Below are positions 34,084 to 42,215 of a DNA stretch of 64,000 nucleotides, piece after piece (the first letter of the stretch is position 1; the number at the start of each line of letters is the position of its first letter). The notes under the pieces were generated by a model. It made no database searches, was not told the origin of the DNA, and saw nothing but the letters and a program-made list of their open reading frames with translations. Both the position numbers and the translations under genes were made by a program. The DNA is from Stutzerimonas stutzeri (GTDB lineage: Bacteria > Pseudomonadota > Gammaproteobacteria > Pseudomonadales > Pseudomonadaceae). The stretch is taken from positions 1,860,001 through 1,924,000 of the forward strand of contig CP077641.1 in the NCBI GenBank assembly GCA_019056435.1. The letters are read 5' to 3'.

Positions 34084-35987
34084 GCGGTCCTGACAGGCTC
34101 CAGCAAGGCCAGCCGTGCGCGAACGGCCGTTTCGATGCCGGCGGCGTCCAGGCCGCATTCGCGTAGCATTTCGCTGGGCTTGGCGTGCTCGACGTAATAG
34201 TCGGGCAGGCCCAGGTGCAGGATCGGGGTGAGCCGGTTGCTGCCAGCGAGGTACTCGCCGACCGCGCTGCCAGCACCGCCCATGATGCTGTTTTCCTCGA
34301 TCGTGACCAGCAATCGGTGGCTGCCGGCGAGCTCGGCTACCAGCGTTTCGTCCAGCGGCTTGACGAAACGCATGTCGACCACGGTGGCACCCAGCGATTC
34401 GCCGACCTTCATGGCCTCGGCCAGCTGAACGCCAAAGACCAGGAGGGCGACGTCCTCACCCTGGCGGCGCACCACGCCCTTGCCGATCTCCAGCGGTTCG
34501 AGGCCGGGCTCGATGGTCGCGTTCGGGCCGTTGCCGCGTGGGTAGCGCACTGCAGCAGGCCCCTGGAAGTGGTAACCGGTGGTCAGCATGCGGCGCATTT
34601 CGTTCTCATCACTCGGCGTCATGACCAGCATGCCGGGGATGCAGCGCAGGTAGGACAGGTCGAAACTGCCGGCGTGTGTCGGCCCGTCCTCGCCGACTAG
34701 CCCGGCGCGGTCGATGGCGAAGAGCACATCGAGATTCTGCACCGCGACGTCATGGATCAACTGATCGTAGGCGCGCTGGAGGAAGGTCGAATAGATCGCC
34801 ACGACCGGCTTGGCGCCCTCGCAGGCCATGCCGGCGGCAAGCGTCACGGCGTGCTGTTCGGCGATCGCTACATCGAAGTAGCGATCGGGATAGCGCTCGC
34901 TGAATGCGATCAGGTCGGAGCCTTCCTTCATCGCCGGCGTGATGCCGGTGAGGCGGGGGTCGGCGGCCGCCATGTCACACAGCCATTGGCCAAAGACATT
35001 CGAGTATTTGGGGCCGCTGGGTTTCTTCGGCGCGGCGGGACTGCCGACCGGCTCCAGTTTGCTGATGGCGTGCCAGGTAATGGGGTCGACTTCGGCGGGG
35101 GCGAAGCCCTTGCCCTTTTTCGTTACCACGTGCAGGAACTGTGGGCCGGACAGGTCGCGCATGTTGCGCAGCGTCGCGATCAGTGTCGGCAGGTCATGGC
35201 CGTCGATGGGGCCGATGTAGTTCCAGCCGAGCTCCTCGAACAGGGTGCCGGGTACCAGCATGCCCTTGGCGTACTCTTCGGTGCGGCGTGCGATCTCCCA
35301 GGCACCCGGCAGTCGCGAAAGCACCTTTTTGCTGCCTTCGCGCATGCTCGAATAGGTGCGACTGGAGAGAATCTTCGCCAGATAGTTGGACAACCCGCCC
35401 ACGTTGCGTGAGATCGACATGTCGTTGTCGTTCAGCACCACGAGCATGTCCGCGCCGACCTCCGGGGCGTGGTTCAGCGCTTCGAAGGCCATGCCGGCAG
35501 TAAGCGCACCGTCACCGATCACCGCGATCGACTTGCGCTTCTTGCCCTGCAGGCGGGCGGCGATCGCCATGCCCAGTGCGGCGCTGATGGAGGTGCTGGA
35601 ATGGCCGACGCCGAAGGTGTCGTATTCGCTCTCGCTGCGGCGCGGAAACGCGGCCAGGCCGTCCTTCTGGCGCAGGCTTTCCATGCGCTCGCGACGACCG
35701 GTCAGGATCTTGTGCGGGTACGCCTGGTGGCCGACGTCCCAGACCAGGCGGTCCTTCGGCGTGTCGTAGACGTAGTGCAGCGCGATGGTCAGCTCGATCA
35801 CGCCGAGCCCGGCCCCGAAGTGACCACCGGTGCGCCCGACGCTGTAAAGCAGGTCCTGGCGCAGCTCATCGGCGAGTACTTCAAGTTCCGCTTCGCCCAG
35901 TCGGCGCAACCGCTCTGGCGTGGCTGCGCGGTCTAGAACGGGCGTCGCAGGGCGCACCCGAGGAATCTCATGGAACGTCTTGGGCAT
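34080..35987 (-). CDS. dxs: 1-deoxy-D-xylulose-5-phosphate synthase Dxs
   Basis: A 635-residue thiamine-diphosphate enzyme for the first step of the MEP isoprenoid pathway. [57 protein letters not shown] with [12 protein letters not shown] (ThDP/Mg motif), [17 protein letters not shown] (catalytic Glu) and [20 protein letters not shown] are all intact. ATG 35987. Probably cotranscribed after ispA (93-bp gap), in the order xseB-ispA-dxs. Confidence 0.97.
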   Translation of the reverse strand: MPKTFHEIPRVRPATPVLDRAATPERLRRLGEAELEVLADELRQDLLYSVGRTGGHFGAGLGVIELTIALHYVYDTPKDRLVWDVGHQAYPHKILTGRRERMESLRQKDGLAAFPRRSESEYDTFGVGHSSTSISAALGMAIAARLQGKKRKSIAVIGDGALTAGMAFEALNHAPEVGADMLVVLNDNDMSISRNVGGLSNYLAKILSSRTYSSMREGSKKVLSRLPGAWEIARRTEEYAKGMLVPGTLFEELGWNYIGPIDGHDLPTLIATLRNMRDLSGPQFLHVVTKKGKGFAPAEVDPITWHAISKLEPVGSPAAPKKPSGPKYSNVFGQWLCDMAAADPRLTGITPAMKEGSDLIAFSERYPDRYFDVAIAEQHAVTLAAGMACEGAKPVVAIYSTFLQRAYDQLIHDVAVQNLDVLFAIDRAGLVGEDGPTHAGSFDLSYLRCIPGMLVMTPSDENEMRRMLTTGYHFQGPAAVRYPRGNGPNATIEPGLEPLEIGKGVVRRQGEDVALLVFGVQLAEAMKVGESLGATVVDMRFVKPLDETLVAELAGSHRLLVTIEENSIMGGAGSAVGEYLAGSNRLTPILHLGLPDYYVEHAKPSEMLRECGLDAAGIETAVRARLALLEPVRTA

Positions 35988-36080
35988 CAGGCGAATCGTT
36001 TTATTTGAAAAAGAGCCGCAGTTTAACTGATGGTTACAGCGAGAAGAACGACCCCGGTGCCAACGGTAGCGGCTGCGTGT

Positions 36081-36968
36081 TCAACTGCGCCGCTCGACGA
36101 TGAAGCGCGCCAGTTCGCGCAGCGGTTCGGCGCTGGCCGGAAACGGCTCGATGGCCGCCAATGCCAGGTCGCGAAGCTCGAGGGCGTAGCGCTTGGCCTC
36201 GTCCAGGCCGAGCAGGGCTGGATAGGTCGGTTTATCGCGCGCGATATCCGCGCCCTGATGCTTGCCGAGCGTAGCGGTATCGCTTTCCACGTCGAGTATG
36301 TCGTCCTGCACCTGGAAGGCGAGGCCGACGGACTGGGCGTACCGTTGCAGCGCGGCGAGCTTCTCCGTATCGGCACGTCCGCTGGCCAGGGCGCCAAGGC
36401 GCACGCTGGCCTCGATCAGCGCGCCGGTCTTGTGCCTGTGCATGAGCTCGAGTGCCGCGCGGTCGAGTTTCAGACCGACGGAGCCCAGGTCGATGGCCTG
36501 CCCGCCGACCATGCCGGCGGGGCCGGCGGCGCGGGCCAGGCTGATAAGCATCTGCAGGCGCAGGGCCGGATCCGCTGGGTTGTGCGCCTCTACGGCGAGG
36601 GCTTCGAATGCCAGGCTCTGCAGGCCGTCTCCGGCGAGGATGGCACAGGCTTCGTCGAAGGCCTTGTGCGTGGTGGGCTGGCCCCGGCGCAGGTCATCGT
36701 CGTCCATTGCCGGCAGGTCGTCGTGGACGAGGGAATAGGCATGGATCAGCTCCACCGCACAGGCGGCACCGTCGGCATCGGCGTGGTCGCCGTCCAGTGC
36801 TTCGCAGGCGGCATAGACCAGCAATGGGCGCACGCGCTTGCCACCGTTCATGACGCTGTAGCGCATGGCATGGTACAGGCGTTCGAGTTGTGGATGAGGC
36901 GGGGCGAAGAGCGTATCGAGGCAATGGTCGACGCGTTGCTGGCAGCGTTTCTGGTAGTCCGCAATCAT
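36081..36968 (-). CDS. ispA: Farnesyl diphosphate synthase IspA
   Basis: A 295-residue trans-prenyltransferase condensing IPP with DMAPP/GPP. First aspartate-rich motif [20 protein letters not shown] (about residues 83-102), [28 protein letters not shown], and the second motif [38 protein letters not shown] is the IPP-binding region. ATG 36968 overlaps the xseB stop by four bases (ATGA). Confidence 0.96.
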   Translation of the reverse strand: MIADYQKRCQQRVDHCLDTLFAPPHPQLERLYHAMRYSVMNGGKRVRPLLVYAACEALDGDHADADGAACAVELIHAYSLVHDDLPAMDDDDLRRGQPTTHKAFDEACAILAGDGLQSLAFEALAVEAHNPADPALRLQMLISLARAAGPAGMVGGQAIDLGSVGLKLDRAALELMHRHKTGALIEASVRLGALASGRADTEKLAALQRYAQSVGLAFQVQDDILDVESDTATLGKHQGADIARDKPTYPALLGLDEAKRYALELRDLALAAIEPFPASAEPLRELARFIVERRS

Positions 36969-37207
36969 GCTTCGGGGTCCGCCTCGAAGGGGACTTCCTG
37001 CAGCTTCCCGTCACGTTCCAGCAGCATCTGCACCTTCTGCTCGGCCTGGTTCAGCGCGGCCTGGCAATCGCGGGTCAGGCCGATGCCCTGTTCGAAGCAG
37101 GTCAGCGAGTCCTCCAGCGACAGCTCGCCACTTTCGAGGCGTTCGACCAGCTGCTGTAGCTCGGCGAGGGATTGTTCGAAATCGAGGGCGACTTTCTTGC
37201 GGGCCAT
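36965..37207 (-). CDS. xseB: Exonuclease VII small subunit XseB
   Basis: An 80-residue helical protein: [40 protein letters not shown] and [13 protein letters not shown] are the XseB signature. It coats the large subunit XseA to regulate ssDNA degradation. ATG 37207. The C-terminus ([12 protein letters not shown]) overlaps the ispA start by four bases. Confidence 0.95.
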   Translation of the reverse strand: MARKKVALDFEQSLAELQQLVERLESGELSLEDSLTCFEQGIGLTRDCQAALNQAEQKVQMLLERDGKLQEVPFEADPEA

Positions 37208-37300
37208 GGCGAAGCGGGTCTCTGCGGCTGCTCTGGAACGGTCGCGACACTAGCAGAGCTGAGCCGCATAAGCCATAAGCCGAGCGGGTGGTCCTTTTGG

Positions 37301-38086
37301 CTAGGCGCTCGCCAGCAGCGGCCCGTATTGAGCATGGAAGTAGTACAGCGTCATGCCTGCACCCACCAGGATCACGAAGCGGCGCAGCCAGGGCGCCGGC
37401 AGCGTCTTGCTCAGCGCGCCGCCGGCATAGCCGCCCAGCGTGGTGCCGACCAGCAGGATCGCCAGCTCGTAACCGCTGACCCGGCCGGCGATGATGAAGG
37501 TGGCCGTGGCGACGCTGTAGATCACGGCGGAAATTAGGTTTTTCAGCGCGTTGGCGCGGACCAGCTGATGGCCTTCGATGGAGAAGGCGGCCAACTGCAG
37601 GATGCCCATTCCGGCGCCGAAGTAACCGCCGTAGATCGACACCAGGCCGTGCGCGGCAAGCGAGGCACGCGCGTGTGGTGGAATCGCGTTGTCTTCCTTG
37701 CGCCGTGCCGCCAGCCACCGGCTCAGCCAGGGGCTGGCGGCGAACAGCGCGGTGGCCAGCAGGAGCAGCCAGGGAATCAGCAGACTGAAGACGTCGTCGC
37801 CGCTGGCCAGCAGCAGGAGCCCGCCCAGCAGACCGCCGGCCAGACCCGCCACCAGCAAGGGGATCAGGTAACGCCCGAGCGGGCGCAGGGCTGATCGCGC
37901 GGCCCAGGCAGCTGCCAGGCTCGCGGGCCAGAGCGCGACAGCGTTGGTCGCGTTGGCGGTGACAGGCGCAAGCCCGGTGGCCAACAGGGCGGGAAAGGAG
38001 AAGAAGGTACCGCCACCGGCGAGGGCATTCATGCCGCCGGCGGCGAATCCGGCCGCGATGAGCAACAGCAGGTCGAACAGGGGCAT
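37301..38086 (-). CDS. TauE/SafE-family membrane permease
   Basis: A 261-residue protein with about eight membrane helices and the two internal repeats of the TauE/SafE family: FAAGGMNALAGGGTFFSFPA LL in the first half (GGG-F/TF) and SIYGGYFGAGMGILQLAAFS in the second (GGYFGAG). These proteins export or import sulfite, sulfoacetate or related anions. I chose ATG 38086; the longer frame to 38137 has no ribosome site and would put basic residues before the first helix. No sulfur-metabolism gene is adjacent, so the substrate is open. Confidence 0.82.
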   Translation of the reverse strand: MPLFDLLLLIAAGFAAGGMNALAGGGTFFSFPALLATGLAPVTANATNAVALWPASLAAAWAARSALRPLGRYLIPLLVAGLAGGLLGGLLLLASGDDVFSLLIPWLLLLATALFAASPWLSRWLAARRKEDNAIPPHARASLAAHGLVSIYGGYFGAGMGILQLAAFSIEGHQLVRANALKNLISAVIYSVATATFIIAGRVSGYELAILLVGTTLGGYAGGALSKTLPAPWLRRFVILVGAGMTLYYFHAQYGPLLASA

Positions 38087-38200
38087 CAGGGTGCCTCGTG
38101 CAAAACGGAGGCGCAGAGTAGCCAAGCGGGACGCCATCGGCCAAGCAGGTGTGGCGCGCCGCGCCTGATATTGGCCGGAACGTCGCCTCTCGCGGTCCGG

Positions 38201-38605
38201 CTAGGCGCGCGGCTGACGGCTGCCCAGCTCGTTGAGGATGCCGCAGCCCTCGACCGGATGCTCGCCGCTGCAGGCGCTGCGCAGCGTCTGCAGTTGCCGC
38301 TCGAGCGCGTGCAGGCTGTCCAGCCGTGCGCGGACCCGCTCGAGTTGCTCATCGATCAGCAGGTTGATGTCGCCGCAGCTGGCATCGGGGTGGGTGGAGA
38401 ATTCCAGCAGGCGGCGGACGTCGGCCAGCCCGATGTCCAGCGCGCGGCAGTGGCGAATGAACGTCAGCTGCGCCAGTTGTCGCTCGGAATAGGCGCGGTA
38501 GCCGTTGGCGCCACGCTCGGGCGCCGGCATCAGGCCGATCTTCTCGTAGTAGCGGATGGTCTCGACGTCCACGCCAGCCGCGGCGCTCAGCTCACCGATG
38601 CGCAT
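38201..38605 (-). CDS. cadR: MerR-family metal-responsive regulator, CadR/PbrR type
   Basis: A 134-residue activator: the N-terminal MerR DNA-binding domain (MRIGELSAAAGVDVETIRYY, YEKIGLMPAPERGANGYRAY) and the dimerisation helix (CGDINLLIDEQLERVRARLD). Potential metal ligands are Cys in DASCGD, the Cys in LRSACSG and the Cys in VEGCGIL, matching CadR/PbrR, which sense Cd2+/Pb2+ (and Zn2+). The histidine-rich C-terminus of some CadRs is absent. Divergent from a CDF efflux gene with a typical 19-bp-spacer promoter between them. Confidence 0.85.
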   Translation of the reverse strand: MRIGELSAAAGVDVETIRYYEKIGLMPAPERGANGYRAYSERQLAQLTFIRHCRALDIGLADVRRLLEFSTHPDASCGDINLLIDEQLERVRARLDSLHALERQLQTLRSACSGEHPVEGCGILNELGSRQPRA

Positions 38606-38625
38606 GGTGCCTCCGGTCAGGGGTA

Positions 38626-38656
38626 TTGACCCTGTAGCGACTCCAGGGTGTGCAAT
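38626..38656 (+). promoter_or_regulatory. MerR-type promoter/operator for the CDF efflux gene
   Basis: -35 TTGACC (38626-38631), 19-bp spacer, -10 TGCAAT (38651-38656). Inside the spacer lies the dyad ACCCTG-TAGCGACTC-CAGGGT (38629-38649). The overlong spacer with a centred dyad is the hallmark of promoters that MerR-family activators untwist on metal binding. Confidence 0.85.
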
Positions 38657-38685
38657 CACGCCGACTATAGTCGAGGAGGCTTTCC

Positions 38686-39300
38686 ATGTCGTCGAAATGC
38701 TGTGATTCAGGGTGCGCCACACCGGCGGTCGGGCCTGCCTTTCGCAAGGCGCTTTGGGTGGCGCTGGTGATCAATCTGGCGATGTTCGGTGTGGAGATCG
38801 TCAGCGGCCTGCGTTCGGGGTCGGTTTCCTTGCTCGCCGATGCCATTGACTTCGCCGGCGATGCGGCCAACTACGGCATCTCGCTGGTGGTCCTGTCGAT
38901 GGGCCTGGTCTGGCGTGCGCGTGCCGCGCTGCTCAAGGGCGTGACCATGATGACCTTCGGTCTGTTCGTGCTGGCACGTGCCGGCTGGTCGCTACACGCC
39001 GGCGTGCTCCCCGAGCCGATGACCATGGGCGTCATTGGTGCGCTGGCGCTGCTGGCCAACGTGGCGGTCGCGTTGATGCTCTACGCCTTTCGCGAGGGCG
39101 ATTCGAACATGCGCTCGGTCTGGCTGTGCAGCCGTAATGACGCGCTGGGCAACATCGCGGTGATGGCCGCTGCAGCTGGCGTGTTCGGGACCGGCTCTGC
39201 CTGGCCCGACCTTGGGGTCGCCCTGGTGATGGCTGGCCTGGCGCTGTCGGCAGGCTATTCGGTGATACGCCAGGCACGCCAGGAGTTGCGCACGTCCTAG
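38686..39300 (+). CDS. CDF-type heavy-metal efflux protein
   Basis: A 204-residue compact cation diffusion facilitator with six membrane helices and no long C-terminal domain. SGSVSLLADAIDFAGDAANY supplies the first transport aspartates; the second site reads LCSRNDALGNIAVM instead of the usual HxxxD, so His is replaced while Asp is kept, as in several Cd/Pb-inducible CDFs. The N-terminus has a cysteine cluster (MSSKCCDSGC) that may bind metal. ATG 38686 after GAGGAGG. Regulation by the divergent cadR-type gene is very likely. Confidence 0.85.
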   Translation: MSSKCCDSGCATPAVGPAFRKALWVALVINLAMFGVEIVSGLRSGSVSLLADAIDFAGDAANYGISLVVLSMGLVWRARAALLKGVTMMTFGLFVLARAGWSLHAGVLPEPMTMGVIGALALLANVAVALMLYAFREGDSNMRSVWLCSRNDALGNIAVMAAAAGVFGTGSAWPDLGVALVMAGLALSAGYSVIRQARQELRTS

Positions 39301-40307
39301 CGCCGGTCGCGGCGGGCGATCGAAGCGACCAGCGCAACCGCCCCGGCGGTTGCCGCGGCCAACCCGGCAACGGCCAGTTTGCCGACCGTCTCGCTGTTCA
39401 ACGCCGTCGCATGGTCCTTGACCCGATCGTCGAAACGCCCGTCGACGCGATGCAGGCCCTCGACGGGCTCGAAGAGGTTGTCTGGCTGGTCGGGCCGCGA
39501 CGGTTCGTCTGTCAACTGCCCGTCCCAGGCCTGTCGCGCCATCATTCGGTCGAGCAGGCCGGGCATGAAGAAATTGCCGATGATCGCCTTGAACGATGCA
39601 CCGCCCAGCCACAGCTCACGCGGTGCGTCCTGCGCGGCTCGCAAGATGGCCCGCGCAGCGACCTCGGGCGTATGGATCGGCGGAACCGGCTGCGGGCGAT
39701 GGTCCATCTTGTTGCGCGACCAGTCGAACTGCGGCGTGTTGTGTGCCGGCAACTGGACCATGGTCACGCGTACCCGGCTGCGATCGTGGATGAGCTCGCA
39801 GCGCAGCGAATCGGTGAAGCCGCGGATGGCGAACTTTGCCGCGCAATAGGCCGATTGCAGCGGGATCGCCCGATACGAAAGGGCCGATCCGACCTGCACG
39901 ATGGTGCCGTGGTTGCGCGGCCGCATATGCCGCAGCGCCGCCAGGGTGCCATGTACGAAGCCCAGATAGGTGACATCCGTCACCCGCTTGTACTCGGCCG
40001 CGCTGATCTGCTGCACCGGGCCGAACACGGTGGCCATCGCCGCGTTCACCCAGACGTCGATGGGGCCCAGTTCGGCCTCGACGCGATCGGCTGCGCGATC
40101 GATCGCCTCGGCATCGGCCACGTCCGCGGCAATCGGCAGAACGGTCGCGCCCTGGGCTCGCAGTGCATGGGCGGTGTCGTCCAGCCCAGCTGCCCCGCGG
40201 GCGATCAGGGCGATGCGGTAGCCGGCTCGAGCGAAGGCATGGGCCGTCGCGCGACCCACGCCGGCAGTGGCTCCGCAGATGACGACGGTCGGTTGGTGAT
40301 CGTGCAT
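39297..40307 (-). CDS. SDR-family oxidoreductase with C-terminal membrane segment
   Basis: A 336-residue protein: TVVICGATAGVGRATAHAFA (cofactor motif), DVWVNAAMATVFG, VQVGSALSYRAIPLQSAYCA followed by AKFAIRGFTDSLRCEL (catalytic Ser, Tyr-x3-Lys). After the catalytic domain comes a charged stretch and a hydrophobic tail (VGKLAVAGLAAATAGAVALV), suggesting membrane attachment. ATG 40307. Its stop overlaps the stop of the convergent CDF gene by two bases. Similar proteins are found in stress-related gene groups; substrate unknown. Confidence 0.8.
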   Translation of the reverse strand: MHDHQPTVVICGATAGVGRATAHAFARAGYRIALIARGAAGLDDTAHALRAQGATVLPIAADVADAEAIDRAADRVEAELGPIDVWVNAAMATVFGPVQQISAAEYKRVTDVTYLGFVHGTLAALRHMRPRNHGTIVQVGSALSYRAIPLQSAYCAAKFAIRGFTDSLRCELIHDRSRVRVTMVQLPAHNTPQFDWSRNKMDHRPQPVPPIHTPEVAARAILRAAQDAPRELWLGGASFKAIIGNFFMPGLLDRMMARQAWDGQLTDEPSRPDQPDNLFEPVEGLHRVDGRFDDRVKDHATALNSETVGKLAVAGLAAATAGAVALVASIARRDRR

Positions 40308-40412
40308 GAAAGGCTCCAGGCGAAACACATGGGTGTTTCGTATCAGAGCCCCGTGACGGCCCTTCCGGTTCCCGGTCAGGCCCGCTTGGCGATGGATGAC
40401 GGGCTCAGCGGT

Positions 40413-40936
40413 TCAGGCGTCGCACCTGGGTTCTTGCGTGAAGGTCCGGGCGGCATCCACCGGGCCGATCTCTTCGAGCAGACGGCGGCCGATGAGCACC
40501 GGGTAGTTCATCTTGTCGCGGTCGTTCAGCGAGAACTGCGCTTCGTGGACGCGGCGGCCCAGGCACACCTTCATCAGCACCACAGGGCGCTCCTCGGCGC
40601 CACCCGCGCCACGCACCTTGGTGGTTCTGACCACCTTGCGCTCCAGACGGGTCTCGACCTGCTCATCGTTCTGGATGTCGTCCAGCTCGAGGGTGAAACG
40701 CACCCAGTCGTCACCGTCTTTTCGAAGCGCTCGATGTTCTCGGCGTGCATCGATGACGTGAGCGCGCCGGTATCGAGCTTGAACTTGACGCGCGTCTTTT
40801 CCGGCATAACCAGACCTTCCTCGACCCAGCCCAGCGTTTCCCTGGATTCGGCCAGCGCTGGTAGGGCGGACAGTGACGTGACGACAAGCACCAGGCCGGT
40901 GAGGCCGGGCAGGCGGAGCAGGGGTGTGCGAGACAT
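40413..40936 (-). CDS. Secreted ATP-dependent zinc protease/RimB-like (retropepsin-fold) protein (frameshifted)
   Basis: ATG 40936 after AGGTGA. A signal peptide (LPGLTGLVLVVTSLSALPAL) precedes ETLGWVEEGLVMPEKTRVKF, KLDTGALTSSMHAENIERFE, which has the DTGA motif of the family formerly called ATP-dependent zinc proteases. Near 40717-40719 one base is missing (FEK should continue DGDDWVRFTLELDD); the other frame gives VLMKVCLGRRVHEAQFSLND, MNYPVLIGRRLLEEI to the stop at 40413. Repaired length about 174 residues. Relatives modify or process cell-surface or ATP-grasp partners; the role is uncertain. Confidence 0.8.
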
Positions 40937-41234
40937 GGCGTCACCTGATGATGGGGTGACAAATAGATGCAGGCGCGCGGCAGACGTTCCACTCGCAGAC
41001 GCTAGTAGCTGATATGAACCCGCCGCTACTCGCCCGACACGGCGCATCGACAAAGCGCCGATGCATTCGTCCCATTGCTATCGCCAATCCCGCGGATAGG
41101 AAAATTCAATCGGACGGGCGTCCGGAACGACGATCCACCTTACAGGGCGGGCAGTGCCAGCCGGCAGAGCACGACCCGCATAACCGTTCAGGGAGGCATT
41201 CAATTAGGGAAGTCCACACGTTAAGAGGTGAACC

Positions 41235-42122
41235 ATGTTCGTCCATAACAAACGGCTTCAATACACCGTGCGAGTGGCTGGACCCAATCCGGGCCTGGCG
41301 AACCTGATGCTGGAACAGTTCGGCGGCCCGCAAGGCGAGCTCGCCGCGGCGATGCGTTATTTCACCCAGGGCGTTGCCGAAGACGACCCAGGTCGCAAGG
41401 ACCTGCTGATGGACATCGCTACCGAGGAGCTCAGTCACCTCGAGGTGATCGGCTCCATCGTCGGCATGCTCAACAAGGGCGCCAAGGGCCAGATGGCAGA
41501 AGGCGTGGAGGAAGAGGCCGAGCTGTATCGCTCGCTCACCGGCAACGGCAACGATTCGCACATCACCTCCCTGCTGTATGGCGGCGGGGCGCCCCTGGTC
41601 AATTCCGGCGGCATACCCTGGACCGCGGCCTATGTCGACACCATCGGTGAACCCACCGCCGACCTGCGTTCGAACATTGCCGCCGAGGCGCGGGCGAAAA
41701 TCGTCTATGAACGGCTGATCAACGTGACCGACGACCCCGGCATCAAGGATGCGCTGAAATTCCTGATGACTCGGGAAATCGCTCACCAGAAATCCTTCGA
41801 GAAGGCGCTGCATTCCATCCAGCCCAACTTCCCGCAGGGCAAGCTGCCGGGCGAGCCGCAGTACGCCAACGTCTACTACAACATGTCCCAGGGCGAGGGC
41901 GACCTGCGGGGCCCCTGGAACCAGGGACCGGAATGGGAGTTCGTCGAAACGCCCCAGCCGGCCGTGGACGGCGGCGACGGCAAGCCCACTGTGAAGCTGG
42001 CCAAGGATGAGCAAAAGGTCGTGCAGCAGATGGCGGTGCGCACGCAGTCCGACGTCTCGGTCGATCCCATGACCGGTGCCGACCTGGGCGCTGGCGAAGC
42101 GGTGAAGAAAGGCAAGGCCTGA
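41235..42122 (+). CDS. Manganese (non-haem) catalase
   Basis: A 295-residue dimanganese catalase of four-helix-bundle fold. Manganese ligands can be placed at Glu 35 (GGPQGELAAAMRYF), Glu 65 and His 68 (ATEELSHLEVIG), the Glu in AAEARAKIVYERL (~148) and the His in TREIAHQKSF (~181). The C-terminal tail is charged (VKLAKDEQKVVQQM onward). It decomposes H2O2. ATG 41235 after AAGAGGTG. Homologues are known as KatN/KatMn. It stands alone with a 298-bp upstream region in which I recognise no regulator site. Confidence 0.95.
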   Translation: MFVHNKRLQYTVRVAGPNPGLANLMLEQFGGPQGELAAAMRYFTQGVAEDDPGRKDLLMDIATEELSHLEVIGSIVGMLNKGAKGQMAEGVEEEAELYRSLTGNGNDSHITSLLYGGGAPLVNSGGIPWTAAYVDTIGEPTADLRSNIAAEARAKIVYERLINVTDDPGIKDALKFLMTREIAHQKSFEKALHSIQPNFPQGKLPGEPQYANVYYNMSQGEGDLRGPWNQGPEWEFVETPQPAVDGGDGKPTVKLAKDEQKVVQQMAVRTQSDVSVDPMTGADLGAGEAVKKGKA

Positions 42123-42215
42123 CCTTGTCAGCACGGGACCGATGCGGCGTCGAGTCGTATCGGTTTCCGTTTCTCTCCCGAGGAATGCTTGTTCATTGCC
42201 CCGGTTCCGTTTCTG

